Below, in pieces: positions 1 to 13,089 of a stretch of 64,000 nt of DNA. This stretch comes from Dama dama (taxonomy: Eukaryota > Chordata > Mammalia > Artiodactyla > Cervidae): the NCBI RefSeq assembly GCF_033118175.1, contig NC_083701.1:51287001-51351000 (forward strand), in the 5' to 3' direction. The number at the start of each line of letters is the position of its first letter. The stretch's first letter is position 1. Under the pieces are notes generated by a model. The model had not been told where the DNA came from. It did not search any database and worked only from the letters and a program-made list of their open reading frames with translations. Both the position numbers and the translations under genes were made by a program.

Positions 1-1071
1 TATCCTGACAACCAGTTTTAAAAAATAGAGGAGAGTGAAGTGATAAATTGCTCAGTTAAACAATTTCTAAAGCTATAAATGCTAACATGACTTGATCAGC
101 TTCCTTTCAGATAAGCAAAGAAACTGAGAAAAAATGAGAATGATTCAACTTAACTTTCAGTATAGAAAAGCTGAATAAAGAATTCTAATTAAATTAGTGT
201 TATGATGATACTATCCTGAGAAGTGGATATGTTTTCACAATTTTTAAGTTGCACAAAATAATGGCATATACTATTTTAAAATATTTCATTACTAACAATT
301 AAAGAAATTTATTGCCAGGCAGAATAATATGACAATAGAATAATATATAACTGAATTTCAATAAAACTGAAAAGATGGTCCACATATCCTGTTAATTAAA
401 ATAATTAGCTTAATTATTTCCTAAAGTGAATTGATGCCTGAAATTGTATTTTATAAGGATGAAAGACTCCAAATGATTTGTCTTGTAAGGGTCATGAAAT
501 CAGTAATCATTAAGAATTGTGTTTTAGATTATTCCAAATGTTCAATACATAGTCTATTTGGTATAAGTTATTTATATAAAAAATCCATCTGAGAAATCAC
601 CTCTACAGCATAGTTTTACATTAAAAAGTATATTCAAAGATACATCTCCAAAATATCTATTTAGTAATTAAAATAAATTAAACATTAATTATAATAAAAA
701 TATAATAAAACATAATTATAAAAAACCTTAAAATGATAACTTAAAACATTTTCTTATTATTTATACAGCTTGTTTCATTCTAATTTTAGATAAAATCAGA
801 TTTCTTAATTAGGATAAAGTAAAACCAAAACAAAAATTAAAGAATAAAAGGATAAAATTGACTTAAAATTTTTGTGGCAATTTGTTCTAGGAAATCATTG
901 TGTGAAGGTCATATCATGTTCCATATAACTCTCACAAAAGGAGTTACAACTTAAGGGAGAGGAGACAGTACCATCATAGGAAAAGTCTGTGGTACTTAGT
1001 CAGCAGTAATAATTTGATATGATAACTAATTGTCTCGAGGATAACAGACTGCTTTGGTCTGGAGTTCATTT
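1..1071. other. AT-rich DNA without recognised features
   Basis: Nothing coding or RNA-like was found. The stretch is strongly A+T rich with many short poly-A and poly-T runs, and no open frame is worth reporting. A highly decayed old repeat could be present but cannot be named by eye. Confidence 0.6.
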
Positions 1072-2540
1072 CTTTTTTTTTATTTTTATTTTTTTTATTA
1101 GTTGGAGGCCAATCACTTCACAACATTTCAGTGGGTTTTGTCATACATTGATATGAATCAGCCATGGATTTACACGTATTCCCCATCCCAATCCCCGCTC
1201 CCACCTTCCTCTCCACCCGATTCCCCCGGGTCCTCCCAGTGCACCAGGCTGGAGCACTTGTCTCATGCATCCAACCTGGGCTGGTGATCTGTTTCACCAT
1301 AGATAGTATACATGCTGTTCTTTTGAAATATCCCACCCTCACATTCTCCCACAGAGTTCAAAAGTCTGTTCTGTATTTCTGTGTCTCTTTTTCTGTTTTG
1401 CATATAGGGTTATCGTTACCATCTTTCTAAATTCCATATATATGTGTTAGTATGCTGTAATGTTCTTTATCTTTCTGGCTTACTTCACTCTGTATAAGGG
1501 GCTCCAGCTTCATCCATCTCATTAGGACTGGTTCAAATGAATTCTTTTTAATGGCTGAGTAATATTCCATGGTGTATATGTACCACAGCTTCCTTATCCA
1601 TTCATCTGCTGATGGGCATCTAGGTTGCTTCCATGTCCTGGCTATTATAAACAGTGCTGCGATGAACATTGGGGTGCACGTGTCTCTTTCAGATCTGGTT
1701 TCCTCAGTGTGTATGCCCAGAAGTGGGATTGCTGGGTCATATGGCAGTTCTATTTCCAATTTTTTAAGAAATCTCCACACTGTTTTCCATAGCAGCTGTA
1801 CTAGTTTGCATTCCCACCAACAGTGTAAGAGGGTTCCCTTTTCTCCACACCCTCTCCAGCATTTATTGCTTGTAGACGTTTGGATAGCAGCCATCCTGAC
1901 TGGCGTGTAATGGTACCTCATTGTGGTTTTGATTTGCATTTCTCTAATAATGAGTGATGTTGAGCATCTTTTCATGTGTTTGTTAGCCATCTGTATGTCT
2001 TCTTTGGAGAAATGTCTGTTTAGTTCTTTGGCCCATTTTTTGATTGGGTCATTTATTTTTCTGGAATTGAGCTGCAGGAGTTCCTTGTATATTTTTGAGA
2101 TTAATCCTTTGTCTGTTTCTTCATTTGCTATTATTTTCTCCCAATCTGAGGGCTGTCTTTTCACCTTACTTATAGTTTCCTTTGTAGTGCAAAAGCTTTT
2201 AAGTTTCATTAGGTCCCATTTGTTTAGTTTTGCTTTTATTTCCAATATTCTGGGAGGTGGGTCATAGAGGATCTTGCTGTGGTTTATGTCGGAGAGTGTT
2301 TTGCCTATGTTCTCCTCTAGGAGTTTTATAGTTTCTGGTCTTACATTTAGATCTTTAATCCATTTTGAGTTTATTTTTGTGTATGGTGTTAGAAAGTGTT
2401 CTAGTTTCATTCTTTTACAAGTGGTTGACCAGTTTTCCCAGCACCACTTGTTAAAGAGGTTGTCTTTTTTCCATTGTATATCCTTGCCTCCTTTGTCAAA
2501 GATAAGGTGTCCATAGGTTCGTGGATTTATCTCTGGGCTA
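1072..2540 (-). mobile_element. L1 (L1-BT type) LINE, 5'-truncated
   Basis: A poly-T stretch at the left edge is the complement of the poly-A tail, followed by the L1 3' UTR and then the 3' part of ORF2, all on the minus strand. The sequence is nearly identical to the copy at 46990-50222. Similarity ends abruptly near 2540, inside the ORF2 region downstream of the reverse transcriptase, as expected when first-strand synthesis stops early. I could not find a convincing target-site duplication. It is a young insertion because its partial frame is still fully open. Confidence 0.9.
1427..2540 (-). pseudogene. L1 ORF2p C-terminal fragment
   Basis: The frame is open for about 371 codons from the truncation point near 2540 to the stop at 1427, with no internal stop. 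It encodes only the C-terminal part of L1 ORF2p, including the Cys/His motif (CWRGC then HCWWEC). It lacks endonuclease and reverse transcriptase, so it cannot act in transposition. Over the last 327 residues it differs from the 47-50 kb copy at five positions (H/Q, T/K, L/P, I/K and I/V), which points to recent common origin. The first Met of the shorter frame, at 2410, is internal to ORF2 and is not a real start. Confidence 0.88.
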
Positions 2541-2600
2541 TAAGTTCCTCTATGTCCTTGGTTTCTTCAGTCTACCCAGTGGTGAGTAGCCTAAGAGCAT

Positions 2601-2901
2601 TTAGACACACTGCTGCTGCTGCTGCTGCTAAGTCGCTTCAGTCGTGTCCGACTCTGTGCGACTCCATAGACGACAGCCCACCAGGCTCCGCCGTCCCTGG
2701 GATTCTCCAGGCAAGAACACTGGAGTGGGCTGCCATTTCCTTCTCCAATGTGTGAAAGTGCAAAGTGAAATTGAAGTCGCTCAGTCGCGTCTGACTCTCA
2801 GCGACCCCATGGACTGCAGCCCACCAGGCTCCTCCGTCCATGGGATTTTCCAGGCAAGAGTACTGGAGTGGGGTGCCATTGCCTTGTCCATTAGACACAC
2901 T
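2601..2901 (-). mobile_element. BovA2 SINE with target-site duplication
   Basis: This is a dimeric SINE on the minus strand. The left edge reads as CTG repeats, the complement of the CAG-type tail, and two BovA monomers follow, each with the ACTGGAGTGGG and CCACCAGGCTCC core. The body is about 2612-2890. It is flanked by a perfect 11-bp duplication, ttagacacact, at 2601-2611 and 2891-2901. BovA units derive from the BovB 3' end and are thought to be mobilised by BovB. Confidence 0.92.
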
Positions 2902-3797
2902 ATGGAAACTCAAAGGATACTAAGTAAAAAGAACAAATAATTGTAAGTAATTTGCATAGAATTAAAATTATAAAAAACAAAGCTTAGGATCAGGTATTTA
3001 TATTTGCTCTTCATTCATTCTTATAGCAATATGCACATGAAAAACCAACAAAAGCAAAATTGTTAATAATAATATATTTCCCTTATTTTGAGATCCAGAT
3101 ACATGCATTTACATGTATACATGCAGGATTCATAAGGTGACATGATCTTTACATTAAGGCTGTAGATTAAATATAGGTGCCCTCACTTTATCGATGAGGA
3201 AACTGGATAAAAGGGATTAAGTACATGATTATTATAGTCTAGTAAGTAATAGAGATAAAAATTGAATTTAGGGCTATGTGTTTCCAAAAGTCAGGACATT
3301 TTTACCAGACTCCTCAGCAATTTTAGATGGAGTAAAACAAAATGCATATTGTGGAATAAATTCGTGTACAGAAAAATAAACATTTCCCCAAAGAAGCCAC
3401 AAACTACATAGAGCAAGAGTTTTGGTAATGCATACACCTAATTTACATAGCTAATTTATATAATCATTCAGTGTCTTCATGGAAATACTTGCATTCAGGA
3501 TTTTTCATTTTGTCTAGTTTTCTCCCAGAAGTTTGCTTTGTTGAATTATATTCGCTTTAAAAATATATGTTGTAATTGTCCCTAACAAACACAATAATTT
3601 CAAGGATATGTTTGTATGTAGAACAAAGCAGTCAGCAACTTTAAAAATTTTAAATATGTCCAAAAATATTTTAAAGTCTTGTGTTACGTGGGTCACCATT
3701 TACCTAGGATACAGTTTTTTGCTTGCCTTGTTTTTTTAAGTAGGCTTTAGGTGTGAAGCAGGAAGAAAAATTTCTGTGTTGGACTTGCTATGGATGA
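2902..3797. other. No recognised feature
   Basis: AT-rich sequence. Short open frames such as the minus-strand one at 3514-3699 have no recognisable motif. No interspersed repeat could be named. Confidence 0.5.
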
Positions 3798-3943
3798 GAT
3801 TCTTAAGAGTTCTGATGTGCTCAGTTGTGGCCGAGTCTTTGCGACCCCATGGACCGTAGTCCACCAGGTTTCTCTGTCCATGGAATTTTCCAGGCAAGAA
3901 TTCGGGAATGGGCTGTTATTTCCTTCTCCAGGATTCTTCAGAG
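3798..3943 (-). mobile_element. BovA/Bov-tA SINE fragment
   Basis: The shared Bov-tA/BovB 3' module is present on the minus strand (gaccccatgga, then tccaccagg, then ttccttctccag). The body is about 3810-3931. It is flanked by a near-perfect duplication, gattcttaagag (3798-3809) and gattcttcagag (3932-3943), 11 of 12 identical. It lacks the tRNA-derived head. Confidence 0.85.
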
Positions 3944-4021
3944 AGTTCAATGTAAATGTTAGCCAGAGGGAATTAGCTATATGAATCTGAAGCTAAGAAA
4001 AGACAGAATAGAAGACATTGA

Positions 4022-5137
4022 TTAGAAAAACATATACTTTTCCTTTATTGACTACACCAAAGCCTTTGACTGTGTGGATCAAACAAACTGTGGAAAATTG
4101 TTAAAGAGATGGGAATAACAGACCACCTGACCTGCCTCTTGAGAAATCTGCGTGCAGGTCAATAACCAACAGTTAGAACTAGACATGGAACAATAGACTG
4201 GTTCCAAATCGGAAAAGGAGTATGTCAAGGCTGTATATTGTCACCCTGCTTATTTAATTTATATGCAGAGAACATTATGTAAAGTGCCGGGTTGGATGAA
4301 GCACAAGCTGGAATCAAGATTTCTGGGAGAAATATCAATGACCTCAGATACACAGACAACACCACCCTTATGGCAGAAAGTGAAGAAAAACTACAAGAGC
4401 CTCTTGATGAAAGTGAAAGAGGAGAGTGAAAAAGTTGTCTTAAAGCTCAACATTCAGAAAACTAAGATCATGGCATCTGGTCCTATCACTTTGTGGCAAA
4501 TAGATGGGGGAAAAATGGAAACAGTGAGAAAATTTATTTTTGGGGGCTCCAAAATCACTGCAGATGGTGACTGTAGCCATGAAATGAAAAGACGCTTGCT
4601 CCTTGGAAGAAAACGTATGACCAAACTATACAGCATCTTAAAAAGCAGAGACATTACTTTGCCAGCAAAGGTCCGTCTAGTCAAAGCTATGGTTTTTCTA
4701 ATAGTCATGCATGGATGTGAGAGTTGGACTATATAGAAAGCTGAACACCAAAGAATTGATGCTTTTGAACTGTGGTGTTGAAGAAGACTCTTGAGAGTCC
4801 CTTGGATTGCAAGGAGATCCAACCAGTCCATCCTAAAGGAACTCAGTTTTGAATATTCATTGGAAGGATTGAGGTTGAAGCTGAAACTCCAATACTTTGA
4901 CCACCTGATATGAAGAACTGACTCATTGGAAAAGACCCTGATGCTGGGAAAGATTGAAGGCAGGAGGAGAAGGAGACAACAAAGGATGAGATGGTTGGAT
5001 GGCATCACTGACTCAATGGTCTTGAGTTTGAGTAAGTTCTCAGAGTTGGTGATGGACAGGGAAGCCTGGCATGGTGTGGTCCATGGGGTTGCAAAGAGTC
5101 GGACACGACTGAACGACTGAACAGAACTGAACTGAAT
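4022..5137 (+). mobile_element. BovB LINE (RTE), 5'-truncated
   Basis: Plus-strand BovB starts in the reverse transcriptase region and runs through the C-terminal region to the typical 3' end, ending in the gaactgaactgaa repeat. The reading frame is broken. The longest open piece, 4263-4736, is 157 codons and starts at an internal Met in a shifted frame. Where the catalytic Y-A-D-D box is expected, the codons at 4349-4360 read Y-T-D-N. The element is dead. Confidence 0.9.
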
Positions 5138-7332
5138 TAGGAAGCAACAGAATAGTGATGCCACCGGAAGCCACCTTCATAGTAGAATCATCCTGCAAGA
5201 GTTGTAGACTAAGAAGAGAAATTGCCTAAAGCTGAAGAACACTAATATTTAAAGAACTGATGGAGAAAGAGAAAATCTTAAGTCTTATTTAAATTAAATC
5301 TTAAAAATATACAAAGAAGGAATCACTAAGGTAAAAAAACAATAAGGGAAAGGATGAGAGATGCTAAGAAAGAAGTTTGTTAAGAAGATTAAAAACTGCT
5401 GAGATGTCTACTGATTTTATAACATGAAGACCAGTTGTGACCTGGGGAAGAATATTTTGGTGCATAATGGGGACAGAAGCTGAACTTCAATGTGATAAGT
5501 AAATGATCAATGAGTTAATCAGAGTTGAAAGTTTAAGCAACTTTGTCAATAATTTTTGGCTCTAAGTTTAGGTAAGAAGCAGTAAAAAATAAAATTGCTA
5601 ATATGGAAAGTGAAGTAAGGGACAGTTGTCCATCATTTTTATTCATTTTCTTATGATTATTTTATATAAAAATACTGAACAAAATTACATGTCAGTAGAA
5701 AACATTAAGGAAGATATTAAAGTTACAGGTGAAAGAAGCACTAAACAATTGAAGAACCCTAAGAATTTATGTCATGGATGAAAATATTAGGTAGAAAAAT
5801 TAGATTCTAAAATAAACATGGAAAATGTGACTAACTTTTCTTTTTCCTTTCCTCCACATCTAAAAGAACACTGAGTATAATAGCATAATTTCTTATTTTC
5901 ATTATAGAGTGAACAAACAAAAATCCTTCTCTGTGATAACCAAGAAGGAATCTAATTAAAGGTAAGTTATTACTTTTGTATTCTGATAAAGCATGAAAAC
6001 CAAACAATATACTGCACAGAAATAAGAATTTCTTTCTGTGGGAAGTGGCTGACAACTTGCTAAACTAGGAAATGTTTCCTTTTTCCACATGAATTTGATT
6101 AGGCCAAATCTCCACCTGCATTTCTGTCCTTAAATTATATATGTGATTAATAGTTTAATTAGAAATAATTAGGTTAAAAATAATAGGTTACTTAGATATA
6201 ATAGGTTACATAGAGATAGTAATAGTATATTTAGAGAAACTATCTTCTGGTAAACCCTTAACAGATGACGATAATAATACAGATGGATTATTGGCCATTT
6301 TCAATGGTAAATTCCCAGAATTCATTCCAGTATTATCAAAATCTTCTTCTCCATTAAAACTCCAAGCCCCTCACTTGATTTGACACTGTTTAACTTGGCC
6401 TTAGTAACAAGTTAACTATTTGGGAAACTAAGGCAAAGATACTCACACTCAAAATGTGGTAAATTAATGAGAGAGGAAGAAATGGATTCGGGAAATAAGA
6501 TCTACTCCTACATAATTGAGTAGGTTTTTCTTCACATGTAAGTGGCTGGAGATCTCTATGGCAAGACTTAATAAACGTTTCATTCGGGAAATAGGAACAC
6601 AGACTAAAGGCAAAGAACTGTTCGGTCCTGAGCGGAGTAGTGGTGGCACTGACCATGGAAACACCTAGAGGAGATTCACTTTAAAGATATTTTCCTTAAT
6701 CTCTGCCAGAAATTTTTTTTGAAGTTTTATCCTTTTTTCCCCCCTCTTTTTTGTTGCACTTGCCTTTTAAAATGTGCCAACTGGTAGTTGAATAAATTCT
6801 TTCCTGGCTGTAGTCTTGAGAAATCTGAAGAGGCAGAATATTATCTGGGGAAAATATTCTAATTCTTTCTGCTCACTGGTGCTCATAAAGATGAAACTCA
6901 CTCCTCTCTCTGTAATTCAGGTAAAAAGGCAAAAACAAACAGGAAAGCCGGGGCGCGGGGCGGGAGGTGGGGGGGGAAGATGTGGATATGTTGGTAGCCC
7001 AGCAGCTGAGGTTGACATGCAACATTGAGGATGAGGTCATGGGAATAAGTAGCAAGAAAGTTTATTGTGAATGAAAAAGCCTAAAAACTGAGATACAAAG
7101 TTTCAAAATGCGGTGTAAATTTTATGTCTGGATGATAAGAAGCATAAGAATAGTTACTTTGAAGTAATGGTTGAGAATTAGCAGTTTGTAACTAAGATAA
7201 CATGGGTCCCACTTCTGGTCCTTTTGGAGCATGAGAAATAGAAGGGCAACTTTATTTGTGGAAGTAGTAAGAAAAAAAGCTAGGTTTCAGTTTAGCCAGA
7301 AGCATAAGGGAATGGTCACTGAAAAACTGATG
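5138..7332. other. No recognised feature; short G-rich tract near 6950-6978
   Basis: AT-rich sequence without a recognisable gene or repeat. A G-rich patch at about 6950-6978, containing gcggggcggg and a run of eight G, stands out from its surroundings. The small open frames here (5831-6055, 6390-6656, 6816-7028) show no motif. Confidence 0.5.
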
Positions 7333-7792
7333 ATATAAGTGTGGCAAACAGAATAATGGCCATGGAAAGAAGTCCACAACTTAGTGGAATTAATCCTTGG
7401 AACTTGTAAATATATTTCCTTACAGAACAAAAGGGACTTTGAAGACATGATTAAGTTTAAACACGTGGAGAAGGGCAGTGTAGCTTGGATCATCCAGGTG
7501 GGTGCAATCTAATTACACACATTCTTAAAAGCAGAAAAGCTTTCACAGTTGTCTTGTTGGTTTTTAAAATGGCAGAAGCGAAATGTGAGCCAGGGAACAT
7601 AGGTGACTTCTAAAAGTTTAAAAACATGTAGAAATGGACTTCCCCCCCTAGAATTTACAGGAAGGAGTGACTCCTGGCCAGCACCTTGATTTTATGATTT
7701 TGATCTTCAGAACGGTAAGTCAAAAAAATTGTATTGCTTTAAGCTACTAAATTTGAGATACTTGGTCTCAGGAGCAATAGAAAACTTAGAAA
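7333..7792 (+). mobile_element. Ancient MaLR-type LTR (MLT1-like)
   Basis: The stretch follows the familiar order of a mammalian MaLR LTR, diverged: cagaataatggcc and aaaagggactttg in the 5' half, ccttgattttatgattt before the 3' end, then ctaccaccta-like text replaced by gctactaaatttg and a terminal agcaatagaaaact. The assignment rests on remembered family landmarks. The subfamily is uncertain. No internal retroviral sequence adjoins it. Confidence 0.65.
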
Positions 7793-9194
7793 GAGGGGAA
7801 CAAAGGGGCTTGTGTAGCAGAAAGTAACATGGGGTAGTGGTGTCCATTTTACAAAGCTATTGTGCAGATAAATGAAATGGAATATGTAAACCACTTACAG
7901 ATTCTGAAACTACCAGAAATTGTAGTTATTTATATTCTATTTCCTGTGTTATGAATTAAGCAATATGGTCAGCACTGTTGATTAAAATCCTGGCAAAAAT
8001 GTATACATGGAGTTTCTCCCATGTAGCTCATACTCAGATTTCTGAAAACAGAGTAAATTAATTCTAGGTAATTAAACAGTTTTGTATTGAAAGTAAGAGA
8101 AACTGTGGAAACCCTACACCCTACCCTACACATAGCTTTTATTCTTTGAGCCTTTGTTTTCTTATCTATAGTATCAAACTCTCCTATAAACTTTATAGAC
8201 TGCTTACGAGGACAAAATATTTCATGTCAAAGCAACTGAACAAGAGAAAAACATTTTTAAAGCATGGATTTAATATTTTAGTGTGTGTGTTTGTAAAGGA
8301 TTGAGTGTAGTTTGCAGTGAAAATATAGCAACTGTGTGTCTTTATCAGTCTATTTTTGGTTACATCCAGAGTGGTTATTGAGATGTAAGCAGCATTGGGT
8401 AATGTGAGCTTTTCACATTATTATCAGTGAAGTCTGTTAAACTCACTTTTTGTGTGTGTGGAGCTGCCATGGCTTCACAATTAAGGGAAAACGCTGAAAT
8501 TAAGGAAGTGTTCCTTAGTAATTTGTTGAGGATCAATTTAATCGTCCTTTGGCACTTGGTGCTACTGAAACTCAATAAATAGTTCACTTACAGGGAATGT
8601 GATGATGAGTAAAACTAATAGAAAACAAGATAGCCACTGTTAGTCACTATTTAGCTTTGATAAGCAAAGATAATGCAATCTGTTGCATCTAAATTAAATA
8701 TTGCCACTTGAAAGTGCCCAAATATAAAAATAAGGATCTTAATCATTCATTCAACCATATTCAACACATATTTATTAAGCAAAAATCATATTATGTGCAC
8801 TGCTAATTTCCCTTCAGAAATGCATTAGGAGCAAACCCTATATGAAGAATAATAAATAATAGTAACTGTCATTTCTACAATGTTTTATAAACTATAAAAC
8901 ATTTAGTATTTTACTTAAAAAAGAACTAAAATCCAGGGCGAGGTATAGGAATATATGTGTAAAACTCACTTTCTTAAAAGTGTAAGGCAACTGTAGGATT
9001 TACAAGAGAAGGATCGATGATTTTGGCTGGACTTAATAATTTTTGTTATTAAATGGTTTAAGATGAAAATATGAATTAAACTGTGGATTACGACTAGAAA
9101 TTAAATAGTAAATTCTGTTCTTCTGTAAAGGAATTGGGTGGTGTCATTTCAAACAACCAAGCCATAGTGGGCTTATTTTTTAATCAGCATTTAT
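7793..9194. other. AT-rich DNA with weak MIR/L2 traces
   Basis: Mostly featureless. About 8140-8235 resembles the 3' half of a MIR on the plus strand (gagcctttgttttcttatct). About 8738-8810 resembles the end of an L2 or MIR on the minus strand (cattcattcaacc, then acatatttattaagc). Both are too decayed to call firmly. Confidence 0.4.
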
Positions 9195-9770
9195 CAGTGT
9201 ATAACTTGCATATGAAAAATTCCATTTTGAAGTATAACATTCTATGAGTTTGCAAAGCATGATATAAAATATTTTCACCATTGTACAATGTTCTCTCATG
9301 CCCGTTGTACATTTGCCTTTTCCAGAATGTCACATAAATTAATCATAGAGTTTATAGTCTTGTGTTTGGCTGTTTTCACTTTGCATGTTCCTTTTGAGTT
9401 TCATTCATGTTGATTTTTATCAGTCATTCATTGCTTTTATTGCTGTATAGATTTCCTTTGTAAGGTTATAGCATACTGTCTTCATCAATTGATAAGTTGT
9501 TTTTTCTAGCCTCTGGATATTTGGTGGTATTTCATTGTGGTTTTACTTTGCATTAGTTCCCTAATGACTAATGATCACCCTTTAATATGCTTATTTCTCA
9601 ATCTTAGATCTTCTCTGTGGATCTTCTCTGTTCACATTTTTTCAAATTGTCCTTTTTAATTGAGGTTTTGGTCTTCTCCTTGTTGAATTGAGAAGCATTT
9701 TATATTTTTTTAATGGAGGTCCTGTATCAGATATGTTTGTGAACATATTCTGCAAGTCTGGCTTTTTTTT
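9195..9770 (-). mobile_element. Old L1 (L1M) fragment
   Basis: Diverged minus-strand L1 3' UTR and ORF2 C-terminal region. Landmarks are gccttttccagaatgtca, then ggtatttcattgtggtttt, then the gaggtcctgtatcagat segment. There are many stops. It is probably separate from the L1 that begins near 10375, because unassigned sequence lies between them. Confidence 0.65.
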
Positions 9771-10374
9771 TTTTAAAGTAGTTTATTTTCTTTTTTTAAA
9801 TGAGGATGGAGTTGAACTTTATTTATTTTAGGATGTTTGGTAGTTTAATATTTTTAAAAATGCTCTCTTGATCCAGTTTCGAGGCCCTTGCTAGAGGCAG
9901 GTCAGTTCCCCTATTTGAGCAGTTAAGTAGGTACAGTTTCCTTCTGGGGCTCTCACAATCTTTTGTGAGACATACTATGAACCTGCTCTAATCACTCCAT
10001 TACCAGAACCAGACAACTAGAGACAGCCCCTAAACCCTGAGTCTATGAAATTGTTCAGATTTAACAATCCACTGGCACTCTGCAAGACCCAGCTAATCTC
10101 ACCCTGCTTGGTATACATAAGTTGCCTTCTTTGGCTCCAGGGGGATTGCTGTTACCCTGCCTATCCTAGGATGCAAACCTCTGTGTAGCCCTGCCTGGCA
10201 GAATAATCACTTTTGAAATTGTAACAGATACTTCCCTGATGGTCCAGTAAAAAGGAGTTCTGCTTTCCAGATAGCCAATTGTTGCTGTGTCCTGTCCCAC
10301 CATCAAAAGAATCTTTAAACCTTAGAGATCATATTTTATTCTGTTAACAGTTCCTTGACAAGCAATAGACTTTT
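9771..10374. other. Unassigned, less AT-rich block
   Basis: This block is richer in G+C than its flanks and lies between two L1 remnants. It begins with a T-run (about 9763-9774) and contains a short patch, acttccctgatggtccagt, resembling the head of a CHR-type SINE near 10230. It may be an ancient LTR or DNA transposon, but I cannot name a family. Confidence 0.35.
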
Positions 10375-11275
10375 AAAAATTATTTATTTAATAAAATTGT
10401 ATTTAAGATTTTTTTGAGAAGTTTTGGGTTCAAAGAAATGTTGAGGCAAAGGAACAGATTTCTCTTATCTGCTGCTACCCACACATGGGTAGCCTTACCC
10501 ATTTTCAACATTCTCCACCAGAGTGGTATGTTTGTTAAAATTAATGAAACTGCACTGATAAATCATAATTACCCAAAGGACATACTTTGATTCACTCTTG
10601 GTGTTGCATATTCTTTGAGTTTGGACAAATATGTTATGATGTGTAACCATTATTATGGTATCCTACAGAATATTTTCACCACACTAAAAATCTTCTGTGA
10701 TCTATATATCTCCCCATTTCTGCCCACCCAAAAACTGACCTTTCTGTCTCCATAGTTTTGCCTTTTTGAGTGTCATACAGTTGGAATGATAGAATGGTAT
10801 GTAGCCTTTTCAGATTGGCTTCTTTCACTTAATAACATTCATTCAGGTTTGCTTTATGTTTTCCTATTGCTTGATACCTCATTTCTTTTTAGTTCTGAAT
10901 AATATTCCATAGTCTGAATGTATCAGGTTGTTTATTACTTGCAAAGAACGTATTGGTTGATTCTAAGTTTTGGCAATCATAAATAAAGCTGCTGTAAACA
11001 TTCGTATGAAAGTTTAGTGGTGGGCATGCTTTAAATGCCTTTGGGTAAATATTAATACCAAAGAGCATGACTGTTTGGTTGTATGGTAAGAGTGCATTTA
11101 GGTTTGTAAGAAGCTGCTAAACTGTCTTGCAAAATGGCTATAAACCTCTTTGCACTCTACCAGCTATGAATGAGACTAGCATGTCCCTAGCCTGTTGTTC
11201 CATTCTTGCCAACATTTGGTGTCAGCTTTCTGGATTCTGGCCATTCCGATAGGTGCATTGTGGAGTCTCGTTGTT
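10375..11275 (-). mobile_element. Outer old L1 (L1MB-like), left part
   Basis: Minus-strand L1 3' UTR and ORF2 C-terminus: catagttttgcctttt, then cttttcagattggcttc, then tggccattccgatagg and tctcgttgtt. At this point the L1 text stops and resumes at about 16806 with cttttaatttgtatttccc, which is the sequence expected next. The element was therefore split by the younger L1 between 11276 and 16805. Confidence 0.75.
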
Positions 11276-13089
11276 GGTGATGTATATGTGTGTGTATCAT
11301 ATGTATAAACTCATATATGACAAAATATTTATATGAGACACATATATGTACATGTATGTATGTAAAATATTTTACTAAGGTATAATTGACATGTGAATTT
11401 GTATGAGTTTGAGGTATACAACATACTGATCTGATTTGTATATATTATAAAATGATTACCACGAAAAATATACAATTCATTATTGTTAAAAGTACTCATC
11501 ATGCTATAAATTACATCTTCAGGAACTATTTATCTTATACCTGGAATTTGTACCTCCAGACCACCTTTATCTATTTTGTCCAATACCTATGCCCCACCTC
11601 TGGAAATCACCAATCTGTTCTCCGCACTTAGGAGTTTATTTTTTTAGATTTTTTTTTTAATTTCACACATGAGTAAAATCATACAGTATTTCTTTTTCTC
11701 TATATGATTTATTTCACTTGACATATGTCCTCAAGATGCTTCCATGTTGTATCTAATGACATGATTTCTGTCTTTTTATGACAGAATAAGATTCCATTTT
11801 GTGTGTGACATTTTGTTTATCCAGTTATCTCTTGATGGACACTTAAGTTGTTTCCATAGCTTGGTTGTTGTAAATGATATTGCAAAGAATACAGGGATCT
11901 GCAAATACTTTTAAGGTAGTGATCTCATTTCCTTCAGATAAATACCCAGAAATGAACATATGAATATATGGTAGTTCTATTTTCAATATTTTTTAGGAAT
12001 ACGCATACTGTTTTCCATAGAAACAGCACCAATTTACATTACTATTGACAGTGCAGGGGCTTTCTCTTTTTCTCCACATCCTCACCAACACTTTTACCTC
12101 TTGTCTTTTTGATGACAGCCATTCTAACAGGTGTAAGTTGATATCTCATTGTGGTTTTGCTTTATATTTCCCTGATGATTTTTGATGTTAAGTACCTCTC
12201 AAGTCCTTTTTGGTCATTTTTGTATTTCCTTGCTGGGGGGTGGGGTGTTTATTCAGTTTTTCTGCTCATTTTTAAACTGAATTGTTTATTTTCTCTGTTA
12301 AGTTGTATAAGTTTATTACATATTCTGGATATAAGCCCCTTATCAGTAAATGATTTGCAAATCTTTTCTCCATTCTGTTGATTGCCTTTTCATTTTATTG
12401 ATAGAATCCTTTGTAGAATGTTGAAGTTTGACATGGTCCCACTTGTTTATATTTGGTTTTGTTGCCCTTACTTTTGGTGTCAAACTGGAAAAAAAGAAAT
12501 TGCCAAGAGCAGAAGCGTATCCACTATATTTGCTTCTAGGAAGTTTATGGAATTAGGTCTTACATTCAAGACTTTCACTTTGAGTTGATCTTTAAATAAG
12601 TTGTAATATAGTGGTCCAGTTTCATTCTTTTGCTTGTGACTGTCCTGTTTTTCCAACACCATTTGTTGAAAAGATCATTCTTTCCCCATTGTATGTTCTT
12701 GGCTTCTTTGTTGTAAATAATTGATGATATAGATACAGCCTCTCTATCCTGTTTCACTGATTTATGTGTGTTTTTTCATGCTAACACCATGATGCTGTGA
12801 TTGCCTCTAGCTTTTTAATATATTTTGAAATCAGGAAACATGATACCTCTAGCTTTGGTATTCTTTCTCAAAATTGCTTTGGTTAATTAGAGTCTTTTGT
12901 GCTTCTGTATAAATTTTAGGATTTTTTTTTTATTTCTGTGAAAAATGCCATTGGAATTTTGATAGGGATTGCATTAAATCTATAGATTGCATTGGGTACT
13001 ATGGATATTTTAACAATATTAATTTAATCCATGAGCCTGGAGTATCTATTTGAGTCCTTTGTCTTTTTTAGTTTCTTTCACCAACATCT

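Noticed and set aside
6390..6664. Overlapping minus-strand open frames of 88 and 66 codons
   Set aside because: Two frames of one AT-rich stretch with no motif and no supporting signals.
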